NCBI RefSeq assembly: GCF_027923545.1 | Contig: NZ_BROH01000005.1 | Span: forward strand, 1 to 64,000 | DNA length: 64,000 nucleotides | Source of the DNA: Sinisalibacter aestuarii | GTDB lineage: Bacteria > Pseudomonadota > Alphaproteobacteria > Rhodobacterales > Rhodobacteraceae | Direction: 5' to 3' | Shown: piece by piece, positions 43,936-52,539 of the stretch | Position numbering within the stretch: the first letter of the stretch is position 1 | Layout: each line of letters opens with the position of its first letter | Notes under the pieces: model-generated | Told to the model about the DNA's origin: nothing | The model's input: only the letters and a program-made list of their open reading frames with translations | The model's database searches: none | Made by a program: the position numbers and the translations under genes

Positions 43936-44274
43936 ATGAAAAACCTGTTCAACAGCCTGATCGCCGCCGCCGTCTTCGCCGTGGCGCTGGTTTCGTCCAC
44001 CGGCGCGGCCAGCGCCGACAAGTGGGTCAAGATCCGCAACCAGACCTCGGTGATCCTCTACCGCTGGTATGCCTCGCCGACCAACACCAATTCCTGGGGG
44101 CCCGACCGGCTGGTCTCCAAGCAGATCCCCTCGGGCTATACCTCGACGATCAACCTCGACGGCGCGGGCAATGGCTGCTTCTTCGATTTCCGCGCCGAGT
44201 TCATCGACGGCGACGTGCTGGAAAAATTCGGCGTCGATGTCTGCGGCGGCATCACCTGGACCTATAGCGAATAA
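43936..44274 (+). CDS. Small secreted protein, paralogue 2
   Basis: A 112-residue paralogue of the preceding gene: signal peptide (cleavage near GAASA), VKIRNQTSVILYRWYASPTN, PSGYTSTINLDGAGNGCFFD and RAEFIDGDVLEKFGVDVCGG. Both cysteines and the DGDVLEKFGV block are conserved between copies, while the central segment has diverged. SD AAGAGGGACAAG. Probably cotranscribed with paralogue 1. Function unknown. Confidence 0.75.
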   Translation: MKNLFNSLIAAAVFAVALVSSTGAASADKWVKIRNQTSVILYRWYASPTNTNSWGPDRLVSKQIPSGYTSTINLDGAGNGCFFDFRAEFIDGDVLEKFGVDVCGGITWTYSE

Positions 44275-44389
44275 GATCGCGCGGGGTCTCGGCAAGCGGC
44301 GGCGCAAGGAAATTCCCGATCAATTCGGCCTTGCGTAATTTTGTTGCTTCCGGCAGAAATGCTGCACTGCAACATAAACCGAGTGCGCC

Positions 44390-46474
44390 ATGCCTTCCGA
44401 GACCCCGCCCCGCGACCGCCAAGCCGATCGGCATGTATCAGGGGCCGATCGCCAAGCCGACCGGCTTGCCTCCGGGGCCGATCGCCAAGCCGATCGGCTT
44501 GCCTCCGGGGCCGATCGCCAAGCCGATCGGCCGTGGCTCTTCCGCACCTATGCGGGCCATTCCACGGCCAGGGCCTCCAACGCGCTCTACCGCACCAACC
44601 TTGCCAAAGGGCAGACCGGCCTTTCGGTCGCCTTCGACCTGCCGACGCAGACCGGCTATGACAGCGACCACACGCTCGCGCGCGGCGAGGTGGGCAAGGT
44701 CGGCGTACCGGTGGCGCATCTGGGCGATATGCGGATGCTGTTCGAGGATATTCCGCTCGACCGGATGAATACCTCGATGACGATCAACGCCACCGCCCCC
44801 TGGTTGCTGGCGCTCTATATCGCGGTGGCCGAGGAGCAGGGAGCGGATATCTCAGGGCTGCAAGGCACGGTGCAGAACGATCTGATCAAGGAATACCTGT
44901 CGCGCGGCACCTATGTCTGCCCGCCGCAGCCCTCGCTGCGGATGATCACCGATGTCGCGGCCTATACCCGCGAGCACCTGCCGAAATGGAACCCGATGAA
45001 TATCTGTTCCTACCATTTGCAGGAAGCGGGCGCGACGCCGGAGGAAGAGCTGGCCTTCGCGCTGGCCACCGCCACGACCGTGCTCGACGATCTGCGCCAA
45101 AAGGTGCCCGCCGAGCATTTCCCCGAAATGGTCGGGCGGATTTCGTTCTTCGTGAATGCCGGCATCCGTTTCATCACCGAAATGAGCAAGATGCGCGCTT
45201 TCGTCGAGTTGTGGGACGAGATCACCGCCGAACGCTACGGCGTGGAAGACCCGAAATTCCGCCGCTTCCGCTATGGCGTGCAGGTCAACTCGCTTGGCCT
45301 CACCGAACAGCAGCCGGAGAATAACGTTTATCGTATTCTGCTGGAGATGCTGGCGGTGACGCTCAGCAAGAACGCCCGCGCCCGCGCGGTGCAATTGCCC
45401 GCCTGGAACGAGGCGCTCGGCCTGCCGCGCCCGTGGGACCAGCAATGGTCGCTTCGGATGCAGCAGATCCTCGCCTTCGAGACCGACCTGCTGGAATACG
45501 ACGATATCTTCGACGGCAACCCGGCCATCGAGCGCAAGGTCGAAGAGCTGAAAGCCGGCGCCCGCGCCGAGCTGGCCCAGATCGACGCGATGGGCGGGGC
45601 GATGGACGCGATTGAATATATGAAATCGCGCCTGGTGGAATCGAATGCCGAGCGGATTGCCCGGATCGAAGCCGGGCAGACCACCGTGGTCGGTGTGAAT
45701 AAATGGACCGAACACGCCCCCTCGCCGCTCACCTCCGGCCCCGAAGCGATCATGGTCGCCGACCCGCAGGCCGAGGCCGATCAGATCGCCCGGCTCGAAG
45801 CCTGGCGGGCCGCGCGCGACGAGGCGGCCGTTCAGGCCGCGCTCGACGAGTTGCGCCGCGTGGCGCAATCGGGCGGGAATGTCATGCCCGCCTCGATTGC
45901 CGCCGCCAGGGCCGGGGCCACCACCGGCGAATGGGGCGATGCGGTGCGCGCCACCTTCGGCCAGTATCGCGGCCCCACCGGCGTCAGCAAGAACCCGTCG
46001 AACCGCACCGAGGGGCTCGACGATATTCGCGCCCGCGTCGATGCCGTCTCGGATGCGCTGGGGCGGCGGCTCAAATTCGTTGTCGGCAAGCCGGGGCTCG
46101 ACGGCCATTCCAACGGCGCCGAACAGATCGCCGCCCGCGCCCGCGATTGCGGAATGGACATCACCTATGAGGGTATCCGCCTCACGCCGGAAGAAATCGT
46201 GGAAAGCGCCAGGCGCGACGGCGCGCATGTGGTGGGCCTGTCGATCCTGTCCGGCTCGCATATTCCGCTGATCGAAGAGCTGATGGAGCGGATGCGCGCG
46301 GCGGGGCTGGGCCATGTTCCGGTGGTCGCGGGCGGGATTATTCCCGAAGACGACGCCGCGCGGCTCGTGGCGATGGGTGTGGCGAAAGTATACACGCCCA
46401 AGGATTTCGAGCTGAACACGATCATGGCCGATATCGTCGCCCTCGCCGATCCGAGGGCAAAGGCGGCGGAATAA
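44390..46474 (+). CDS. ecm: Ethylmalonyl-CoA mutase with N-terminal tandem-repeat insertion
   Basis: A 694-residue adenosylcobalamin-dependent mutase converting ethylmalonyl-CoA to methylsuccinyl-CoA, downstream of Ccr in the same pathway. The catalytic barrel starts at PWLFRTYAGHSTA (about 48) and contains AFDLPTQTGYDSD. The C-terminal B12 domain has the cobalt-ligating DGHSNG (DxHxxG) and SGSHIPLI. Residues about 9-47 are an in-frame 11-residue tandem repeat (DRQADRLASGA) absent from usual homologues, which go from the leader straight to the barrel. It is followed by acylphosphatase with a 1-bp overlap. Confidence 0.93.
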   Translation: MPSETPPRDRQADRHVSGADRQADRLASGADRQADRLASGADRQADRPWLFRTYAGHSTARASNALYRTNLAKGQTGLSVAFDLPTQTGYDSDHTLARGEVGKVGVPVAHLGDMRMLFEDIPLDRMNTSMTINATAPWLLALYIAVAEEQGADISGLQGTVQNDLIKEYLSRGTYVCPPQPSLRMITDVAAYTREHLPKWNPMNICSYHLQEAGATPEEELAFALATATTVLDDLRQKVPAEHFPEMVGRISFFVNAGIRFITEMSKMRAFVELWDEITAERYGVEDPKFRRFRYGVQVNSLGLTEQQPENNVYRILLEMLAVTLSKNARARAVQLPAWNEALGLPRPWDQQWSLRMQQILAFETDLLEYDDIFDGNPAIERKVEELKAGARAELAQIDAMGGAMDAIEYMKSRLVESNAERIARIEAGQTTVVGVNKWTEHAPSPLTSGPEAIMVADPQAEADQIARLEAWRAARDEAAVQAALDELRRVAQSGGNVMPASIAAARAGATTGEWGDAVRATFGQYRGPTGVSKNPSNRTEGLDDIRARVDAVSDALGRRLKFVVGKPGLDGHSNGAEQIAARARDCGMDITYEGIRLTPEEIVESARRDGAHVVGLSILSGSHIPLIEELMERMRAAGLGHVPVVAGGIIPEDDAARLVAMGVAKVYTPKDFELNTIMADIVALADPRAKAAE
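44414..44532 (+). repeat. 33-bp tandem repeat inside ecm
   Basis: Three full copies and a partial fourth of a 33-bp unit beginning GATCGCCAAGCCGATCGGC. Copies start at 44414, 44447, 44480 and 44513; the first is most diverged and the last two full copies nearly identical. The unit length keeps the ecm frame open. Confidence 0.92.
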
Positions 46475-46761
46475 TGGAGGGGCTGGCCGATACCGCCCTG
46501 CGCGCCCACGTCGAGGGCCGGGTGCAGGGCGTGGCGTTTCGCGCCTGGACGAAAGGCCGCGCCCGCGCGCTTGGCCTGACGGGCTGGGTGCGCAACGAGG
46601 CCGATGGCTCGGTGAGCGCGCTTATCGCGGGCGATACCGAGAGCGTGGCGCAGATGGTGCGCGCCCTGCATGACGGTCCGATCCATGCGCGCGTGACCCG
46701 TGTGACCACCGAACGCGCCGACCCGGCCGAAGCGCCGCCGGATTTTCGCGTGATCTACTGA
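46474..46761 (+). CDS. acyP: Acylphosphatase
   Basis: A 95-residue acylphosphatase: VEGRVQGVAFRAWT carries the phosphate-binding loop and catalytic Arg, and LGLTGWVRNEADGSV the catalytic Asn. The ATG shares one base with the ecm stop (TAATG), so the genes are translationally coupled. It hydrolyses small acyl phosphates. Confidence 0.93.
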   Translation: MEGLADTALRAHVEGRVQGVAFRAWTKGRARALGLTGWVRNEADGSVSALIAGDTESVAQMVRALHDGPIHARVTRVTTERADPAEAPPDFRVIY

Positions 46762-46921
46762 ACGGGTCCACAACCCCGCCGGAGTTTTCGGGCAATCACG
46801 ATGCGCGGTTTATTTCAATTCTGATTCCGGATTACCTGAATCCCTTTCAAATAATTTTTAGTTTTGATAAAGTGGCGACGCAAAAAAGATGTTATTCAGC
46901 AGCCATCACCATGGAGCCAAC

Positions 46922-47302
46922 ATGAAAGTCGACCTCAAAGGGCTTAACCGCCGCCAGCTTGAACGCCTGCGCGCGGATATCGACAAGGCGTTGGACCGCC
47001 TCACCGAGACCGAGAAAAAAGAAGCCCTGAAAGCGGCGGAAAAAGCGGCCAAGGCGCACGGATATTCTCTCGACGAGCTGACCGCGAAAGCCAGCGCCCC
47101 CGCCGCGCCGAAAAAACCGGCCGCACCGAAAAAACCGGCAAAGGCAAAAGCCGCGAATAACGGCGATGGCCGCGCCAAGGTCGCGCCGAAATACCGCAAC
47201 CCCGACAATGCCGGTGATACCTGGTCGGGCCGGGGCCGGGCGCCAAACTGGATGGTCGCGCATATCGAGGCCGGCGGCGTGAAGGACGATCTGAAAATCT
47301 GA
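46922..47302 (+). CDS. H-NS family histone-like protein (HvrA type)
   Basis: A 126-residue nucleoid protein. An N-terminal coiled coil (about 5-45, rich in Glu/Lys/Arg) oligomerises it, a Lys/Ala/Pro linker with repeated APKKPA follows, and the C-terminal DNA-binding loop is YRNPDNAGDTWSGRGRAPNWM. ATG at 46922 with a nearby GGAG. The upstream 160 bp is AT-rich and could be a target for autoregulation. It silences AT-rich DNA in related bacteria. Confidence 0.9.
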   Translation: MKVDLKGLNRRQLERLRADIDKALDRLTETEKKEALKAAEKAAKAHGYSLDELTAKASAPAAPKKPAAPKKPAKAKAANNGDGRAKVAPKYRNPDNAGDTWSGRGRAPNWMVAHIEAGGVKDDLKI

Positions 47303-47326
47303 TCCTGTCCCGGAGCAGGAAAATAT

Positions 47327-47358
47327 GGGCGCAGCGCGGAATTCAACGCGCCGCGCCC
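47327..47358 (+). terminator. Hairpin after the H-NS gene
   Basis: Stem GGGCGCAGCGCG/CGCGCCGCGCCC with one mismatch and an 8-nt loop, 25 bp after the stop; the following T-content is low. Confidence 0.5.
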
Positions 47359-47441
47359 ATTCCGTTTGTCAGCCCCCCCTTGCCCTCCGCCCGACGCTGG
47401 CGCGATAAAGAGCCGGGACAGCAACAGGAGAGGGGCATCCC

Positions 47442-48146
47442 ATGACCATTCATATCGGAGCGAAACCCGGCCAGATCGCCGAAACCGTGCTGATGCCGGG
47501 CGATCCCTACCGCGCGAAATGGGCCGCCGAGACATTCCTCGACGATGCCGAACTGGTGAATGAAACCCGGGGGATGCTGGGCTTTACCGGCAGCTGGAAG
47601 GGCAACCGCGTCACCATTCAGGGATCGGGCATGGGGATGCCGAGCCTGTCGATCTACGCCAACGAACTGATCCGCGATTACGGCGCGAAAACGCTGATCC
47701 GCGTCGGCTCGGCGGGCGCGATGCAGGAACACATCAAGGTGCGCGACGTGGTGCTGGCCATGACCTCGTCCACCATCGCCACCCCGTCGACGGGGTTCTT
47801 CCGCGAGTTGAACTATGCGCCGGTGGCCGATTACGGGCTGCTCGCCGCCGCCCATGACGCCGCGCGGGCCAAGGGCGTACCGACCCATGTGGGCGGGATC
47901 TATTCGTCAGACGTATTCTACGCCGAGCGCCCCGATCTCGACGAACAGATGATCCGCCACGGCGTGCTTGCCGTCGAGATGGAGGCCGCCGAGCTTTACA
48001 TCCTCGCCGCCCGCCATGGCGTGCGCGCGCTTGCCGTGCTCACCATCTCCGACCATCTCATCACCCACGAAAGCCTGCCCAGCGACCAGCGCGAACAAAG
48101 CTTCGGCGACATGATCGACATCGCGCTCCACGCCGCCTTCACCTGA
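47442..48146 (+). CDS. deoD: Purine-nucleoside phosphorylase, DeoD type
   Basis: A 234-residue hexameric-type phosphorylase that splits purine (deoxy)ribonucleosides with phosphate. Landmarks: [37 protein letters not shown] (phosphate Arg), VEMEAAELY (ribose Glu) and ISDHLITHE with the catalytic Asp. SD GAGAGGGG. The M29 aminopeptidase gene starts 7 bp after its stop. Confidence 0.95.
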   Translation: MTIHIGAKPGQIAETVLMPGDPYRAKWAAETFLDDAELVNETRGMLGFTGSWKGNRVTIQGSGMGMPSLSIYANELIRDYGAKTLIRVGSAGAMQEHIKVRDVVLAMTSSTIATPSTGFFRELNYAPVADYGLLAAAHDAARAKGVPTHVGGIYSSDVFYAERPDLDEQMIRHGVLAVEMEAAELYILAARHGVRALAVLTISDHLITHESLPSDQREQSFGDMIDIALHAAFT

Positions 48147-48153
48147 GGATTCC

Positions 48154-49368
48154 ATGACCTTCGAAACCCAACTCGACCGTCTCGCCCAGCTTTCCGTCGC
48201 CTTCGGGCTCGGCCTGAAGCCGGGGCAGGAACTGGTGCTCACCGCCGATATCGGCGCGATCGACCTCGTGCGCCGGATCACCCGCGCCGCCTACGAGGCC
48301 GGGGCCTCCAACGTGCTCGCGCTCTATGCCGACGATGCCAGCACGCTGGCGCGCTACACCCACGGCACCGAGGCCGCCTTCGACTATGCCCCCGGCTGGC
48401 TCTACGAGGCGATGGGCAAGGCGCTGACCAACGGCGCCGCCCGGCTCGCCATCGCCGGCGCCACGCCCGGCCTGCTTGCCGGGCAGAACCCCGATCACGT
48501 CGCCCGGGTCAACACCGCCACCTCCCGGGCCGCCAAGCCGTTCATCGACGCGATCACCTCCGGCGTGACGAACTGGAACATCGTCCCCTTCGTCACCCCC
48601 GGCTGGGCCAGGCAGGTCTTCCCCGATTTGCCCGAGGCCGAGGCGGTGGACAAGCTCTGGGGCCATGTCTTCACCGCGCTGCGGCTCGACCATGACGATC
48701 CGGAAGCCGCCTGGCGCAAGGCGTTCGAAACGCTCGACGCCCGCAAGGCGCATCTGCAGGGGCTCAGCCTCGACGCGCTGCATTTCGAAGGCGGCGGCAC
48801 CGATCTCACCCTCGGCCTTGCGAAAGGCCATGTCTGGGCCGGCGGCGGGCTGGCGCTGGACAACGGCACCGCCTATGCGCCGAACCTGCCAACCGAAGAG
48901 ATCTTCTCGATGCCCGACCGGGGCCGGGCCGATGGCCGCGCCGTCTTCACCAAACCCTCGGTGATCAATGGCACCATCGTCGAAGGGCTGGTGGTGGAGT
49001 TTGCCGGCGGCAAGGCGGTGAAGATCGAGGCCGAGACGAATGCCGAGGTCGCCCGTACCTGGTTCACCACCGACGAGGGCGCGAGCCGCCTTGGCGAAGT
49101 GGCGCTGGTGCCCGAAAGCTCGCCCATCGCCCGCTCGGGCGTGCTCTATTTCAACACGCTGTTCGACGAGAACGCCGCCTGCCACATCGCCTTCGGCAAC
49201 GCCTATGCGATGAACCTCGCCCCGGGCGCCGACCGTGAGGCGGCGGGGATGAACGCGAGCAAGATCCACCACGATGTGATGATCGGCGGCCCGGACATAT
49301 CCGTAACCGGCCTCGGCGCCGATGGCAGCCGCCACCCGATCATGAAAGACGGCGAATTCGTCATCTGA
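48154..49368 (+). CDS. M29 family aminopeptidase
   Basis: A 404-residue metalloaminopeptidase of the AmpS/AmpT (thermophilic) family. C-terminal metal ligands are seen in GTIVEGLVVEF, LGEVALVPESS, ENAACHIAFGNAY and KIHHDVMIGGPD, the full E-E-H-H-D set. It cleaves N-terminal residues from peptides in the cytoplasm. Seven bases after deoD and 11 bp before the aldo/keto reductase, so a three-gene operon is likely. Confidence 0.92.
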   Translation: MTFETQLDRLAQLSVAFGLGLKPGQELVLTADIGAIDLVRRITRAAYEAGASNVLALYADDASTLARYTHGTEAAFDYAPGWLYEAMGKALTNGAARLAIAGATPGLLAGQNPDHVARVNTATSRAAKPFIDAITSGVTNWNIVPFVTPGWARQVFPDLPEAEAVDKLWGHVFTALRLDHDDPEAAWRKAFETLDARKAHLQGLSLDALHFEGGGTDLTLGLAKGHVWAGGGLALDNGTAYAPNLPTEEIFSMPDRGRADGRAVFTKPSVINGTIVEGLVVEFAGGKAVKIEAETNAEVARTWFTTDEGASRLGEVALVPESSPIARSGVLYFNTLFDENAACHIAFGNAYAMNLAPGADREAAGMNASKIHHDVMIGGPDISVTGLGADGSRHPIMKDGEFVI

Positions 49369-49379
49369 GGAGAAACTCA

Positions 49380-50366
49380 ATGAAAAAACGCAAGCTGGGC
49401 CGCAACGGCCCGGAGGTCTCGGCTATCGGCCTCGGATGCATGAGCTTCGGCGGCTTCTACGGCGCGACCGGGCAGGAAGAAAGCTTCGCCACGCTCGATG
49501 CCGCCTGGGCGCTGGGGATCGACTTTCTCGACACCTCCAACATCTACGGCCCCCATATCTCGGAAGAGGTGATCGGTGCATGGCAGGCCGACCGCGGCAA
49601 GCGCTTCAAGATCGCCACCAAAGGCGGCATCGTGATCGGCGCGCCCCGCGGCACCGCGGACAATTCCGAGGCCTATCTGCGCGGCGAGCTGGAAGCGTCG
49701 ATGAAGCGGCTTGGCGTCGACAATGTGGCGCTCTACTACATTCACCGCCGCGACTGGTCGATCCCGATCGAGACGGTCACCGAGACATTGCTGAAGCTGA
49801 AGAAGGAAGGGCTGATCGGCGCCATCGGCTATTCGGAGATCTCGCCCGCCTCGCTGCGGCTCGCCGCGGCTGTCGGCCATGTCGACGCGGTGCAGTCGGA
49901 ATACTCGCTCTGGACCCGCCTGCCCGAGCTCGGGATGATTCAGGCCTGCGCCGAACTGGGCACCGCCTTCGTGCCCTTCTCGCCGCTCGGGCGCGGGATA
50001 TTCTCGGATGTCGACCTCGACCCGGGCACCTTCGGCGACAAGGATTTCCGCAGGGCCAACCCGCGCTTCTCGGGCCGCAACTTCCGCCACAACATGGAGT
50101 ATGTCCGCGAGCTGCGCGCCTTCTCCGCCGAACGGGGCTGGACCACGGCGGCCACGGCGATTGCCTGGACGCTGCAACAGGGCGACCACCTGATCCCGAT
50201 CCCCGCCACCCGCGCGCCGGCGCACCTCGCCGCCTGGGCCGGGGCCGACGAGATCGTCTTCAGCGACGACGACCGCGCCGAGCTGGAACGTATCCTTCCG
50301 GTGGGCTGGGCGATGGGCGACCGCTATGCCTACCAGCAACTCGTCGGGATCGAGCGGTATTGCTGA
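49380..50366 (+). CDS. Aldo/keto reductase
   Basis: A 328-residue AKR with the catalytic tetrad: Asp in FLDTSNIYG, Tyr in the same segment, Lys in KIATKGG and His in YYIHRRD. The C-terminal NADPH-binding part includes IPIPATRAPAHLAAWAG. SD GAGGAGAAACTC. NADPH-dependent carbonyl reduction; substrate unknown. Confidence 0.92.
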   Translation: MKKRKLGRNGPEVSAIGLGCMSFGGFYGATGQEESFATLDAAWALGIDFLDTSNIYGPHISEEVIGAWQADRGKRFKIATKGGIVIGAPRGTADNSEAYLRGELEASMKRLGVDNVALYYIHRRDWSIPIETVTETLLKLKKEGLIGAIGYSEISPASLRLAAAVGHVDAVQSEYSLWTRLPELGMIQACAELGTAFVPFSPLGRGIFSDVDLDPGTFGDKDFRRANPRFSGRNFRHNMEYVRELRAFSAERGWTTAATAIAWTLQQGDHLIPIPATRAPAHLAAWAGADEIVFSDDDRAELERILPVGWAMGDRYAYQQLVGIERYC

Positions 50367-50395
50367 TTTCGGATTGCCTGTCGGCAATCCGACCC

Positions 50396-50452
50396 GCCGG
50401 GGGGCTGTCTGCCCCCCGGACCCCCCGAAGGTATTTCCCGAACAGAGAAGAG
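50396..50452. repeat. GC-rich intergenic repeat, copy 2
   Basis: Matches the element at 2333-2385: a G-run/C-run hairpin, CCGGACCCCCCGA, GGTATTT, then GAACAGAGAAGA. It sits between convergent genes and may act as a bidirectional terminator. Confidence 0.7.
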
Positions 50453-50458
50453 GAAGGG

Positions 50459-51322
50459 TCAGCGGCCATGTGAGCGGTCGTAGCCGTTCGGCTTCGGCGG
50501 TTCCCAGCCATCGAGCGCCCCGGCCCGCGGCGCGAAGATCTCCACCAGCAGCGGATAGCAGGCCGCCGCGTCCGACGAATGCCCCGCCGAGCAATCGCCG
50601 CCCGGGCAGGCGGACAGCGCGCCGATCAGGTCGATCTCGGCGAAGATCTCCAGATAATCGCCGGACCTGACCGGGCTCGCCTTCATGAAATACTGCCCCG
50701 TATCGCGGGTGAAGCCGGTGCACATGAACACGTTCAGCACGTCATGCACCTGCGCCTCCGCCTCGGCGAGCGGCAGGTGCCGGTGATCGGCGAGCGCCCG
50801 GGTCAGGTTCGAATGGCAGCAATAATGGTAGGGATCGCCGGTGAGCAGGCAGTTTGTATAGGGATCGCAACGGGTGCCGATCACATCATGCACCGAGCCG
50901 CCATCTGCGTCGATCCCGTACCAGTCCAGCGTATCGGCCACGATGGTCGCCATCGGGCGCAGATGCGGGAAGGACGACCACATCCGGTCGCCGGTGGACA
51001 GATGCGTGCCGTGAAGGGCGCGGGTCTTGCCGGAATAGAACCGCTCCGAAAGGTCATGGGCGCTCCACAGGTTGAGATCGCCCACCTGCGGCCCCCCGAC
51101 CGCGCTGATGCGCGCAAACTGCCCCGCCGCCACCTCGAAGGCGCGCGCATCGCGCGGCGGCACCAGCACCTCGCCCCGCTTCGCCGCCCCTGCCCGCGCG
51201 GCACGGTAAAGTGCGAGATCGGGCGCGGGGAGGGTTTCGGGCGGGTAGACGATCACCGGCGCCATGGCGCGGCGCGCCTCGGCATCGGCGGGCGCCGCGT
51301 GCTCGGGTTTTTCCGGTTTCAT
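50459..51322 (-). CDS. DUF1989 / urea-carboxylase-associated family protein
   Basis: A 287-residue protein of the DUF1989 family. It has the conserved RISAVGGPQVGDLNLWSAHD and a His/Cys-rich centre (IGTRCDPYTNCLLTG, YHYCCHSNL) plus NVFMCTGFTRDTGQY, suggesting metal binding. ATG at 51322 with SD AGGAGCGGCG. Relatives accompany urea carboxylase/allophanate hydrolase genes, but none is present here, so the role is open. Confidence 0.85.
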   Translation of the reverse strand: MKPEKPEHAAPADAEARRAMAPVIVYPPETLPAPDLALYRAARAGAAKRGEVLVPPRDARAFEVAAGQFARISAVGGPQVGDLNLWSAHDLSERFYSGKTRALHGTHLSTGDRMWSSFPHLRPMATIVADTLDWYGIDADGGSVHDVIGTRCDPYTNCLLTGDPYHYCCHSNLTRALADHRHLPLAEAEAQVHDVLNVFMCTGFTRDTGQYFMKASPVRSGDYLEIFAEIDLIGALSACPGGDCSAGHSSDAAACYPLLVEIFAPRAGALDGWEPPKPNGYDRSHGR

Positions 51323-51445
51323 CGCGCCGCTCCTTTTTCTTGGCGAAAATACTCTCGCCGAAGGCATGAAAGCTTGTCGAGCCATTTCCCGATTGCGCCC
51401 GCGCCGGGGCTTTGTTGAGATAGGCCAGATCACGAGGACCGATCC

Positions 51446-52474
51446 ATGCCCGCTGTTCCGCCCCCCGACCGGGTGCCGCCACACACCGCAACCCGCTCTC
51501 AGACCATCGCAGAGGTGGAGCTGAGTACCAGGGCACTGCGCTCCCGCGATCCCGCCGGGCTCGGCGCGTGGCGCGCAGGCGTCGACCGTCTGCCCGGCAT
51601 CCGGCGCGCGGCCGCCGCCCTGCTCGCCGGCGTGCTGCTGGCCGGGTGCAGCAATCTCGGGCTGCCGCAGGTGCATCGCGATTTCGCCGGCTTGCCCGCG
51701 GATGCCGATCCGAAGAGCTTCACCTGTTGTCACGATCCCGAGCGCTGGCCCGAGGCCGTCGCCAATCTGAGCCTCGCCATCGCCCCGGTGGCGCTGGAGC
51801 TGAACCCGCTCGACGATGGCGACATTCCCGGCACGCTCACCGGCAAGACCGAGGCGCACCAGCATATCGTCGACACCGCCCGCCCGCTCGATCTGCTGCT
51901 CTTCGCCAACAAGACCTATATCGGCGGCCGCTTCGTGCCCGGCCGCTTCACCCATTCGGCGATCTATCTCGGCACCGAGCGCGAGCTGCGCGCGGCGGGG
52001 CTGTGGAACGATCCCGCCTTCGTGCCGCTGCATGACCAGATCCGGGCGGGCCAGATCTTTCTCGAAGCTTTCCGCCCCGAGGTCCGCCTGATCGACCCGG
52101 CCACGCTTTTGCAGACCGACTCGGTGGCGATCCTGCGGCCCAGGCTCAGCCCCGGCCAGCGCCGCGAGGCGGCGCGGCGGGGCGTGTCGAAGCTGGGCGT
52201 ACCCTTCGATTACTGGTTCGACAGCCGCACTACCGATACCCTCGCCTGCACCGAGCTGATCGCCTATGCGATGCCCTGGATCCAATTCGAGGAAACCGTG
52301 TCCTACGGCCGCCCGGCGGTGATGCCCGACAGCATGGTGGCGCAAGGTATCCGCGGCGAGGGGCTGAGCTTCGTCGAGCATGTGCGCGGCGTCGAGGGCG
52401 GCGGCTACGTGGTCGAAGGGCCACGCGGCGCGATGCAGGACATCGCCGCCTTCTGGGGGCCACCACCCGTCTGA
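51446..52474 (+). CDS. Lipoprotein with permuted NlpC/P60 (YiiX-like) fold, paralogue 1
   Basis: A 342-residue protein. A lipobox-like AALLAGVLLAGC precedes the mature part, but about 50 residues lie before it, so the true start may be internal. The domain shows FTHSAIYLG with the candidate catalytic His, and TDTLACTELIAYAM with the candidate Cys, in the His-then-Cys order of circularly permuted papain-like enzymes. It may be an envelope cysteine peptidase or amidase. A paralogue follows in tandem. Confidence 0.78.
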   Translation: MPAVPPPDRVPPHTATRSQTIAEVELSTRALRSRDPAGLGAWRAGVDRLPGIRRAAAALLAGVLLAGCSNLGLPQVHRDFAGLPADADPKSFTCCHDPERWPEAVANLSLAIAPVALELNPLDDGDIPGTLTGKTEAHQHIVDTARPLDLLLFANKTYIGGRFVPGRFTHSAIYLGTERELRAAGLWNDPAFVPLHDQIRAGQIFLEAFRPEVRLIDPATLLQTDSVAILRPRLSPGQRREAARRGVSKLGVPFDYWFDSRTTDTLACTELIAYAMPWIQFEETVSYGRPAVMPDSMVAQGIRGEGLSFVEHVRGVEGGGYVVEGPRGAMQDIAAFWGPPPV

Positions 52475-52539
52475 TTGTTGGCAGAGGCGGCGCAAACCGC
52501 TAGACTTGGTGGTGAGGTGCGTTGCAGGGGACAACGGGA

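Noticed and set aside
44331-44768. Collagen-like GPIAKPIGLPP repeats in another frame over the ecm repeat
   Set aside because: This is the same 33-bp DNA repeat read out of frame; the ecm frame continues into a certain enzyme.
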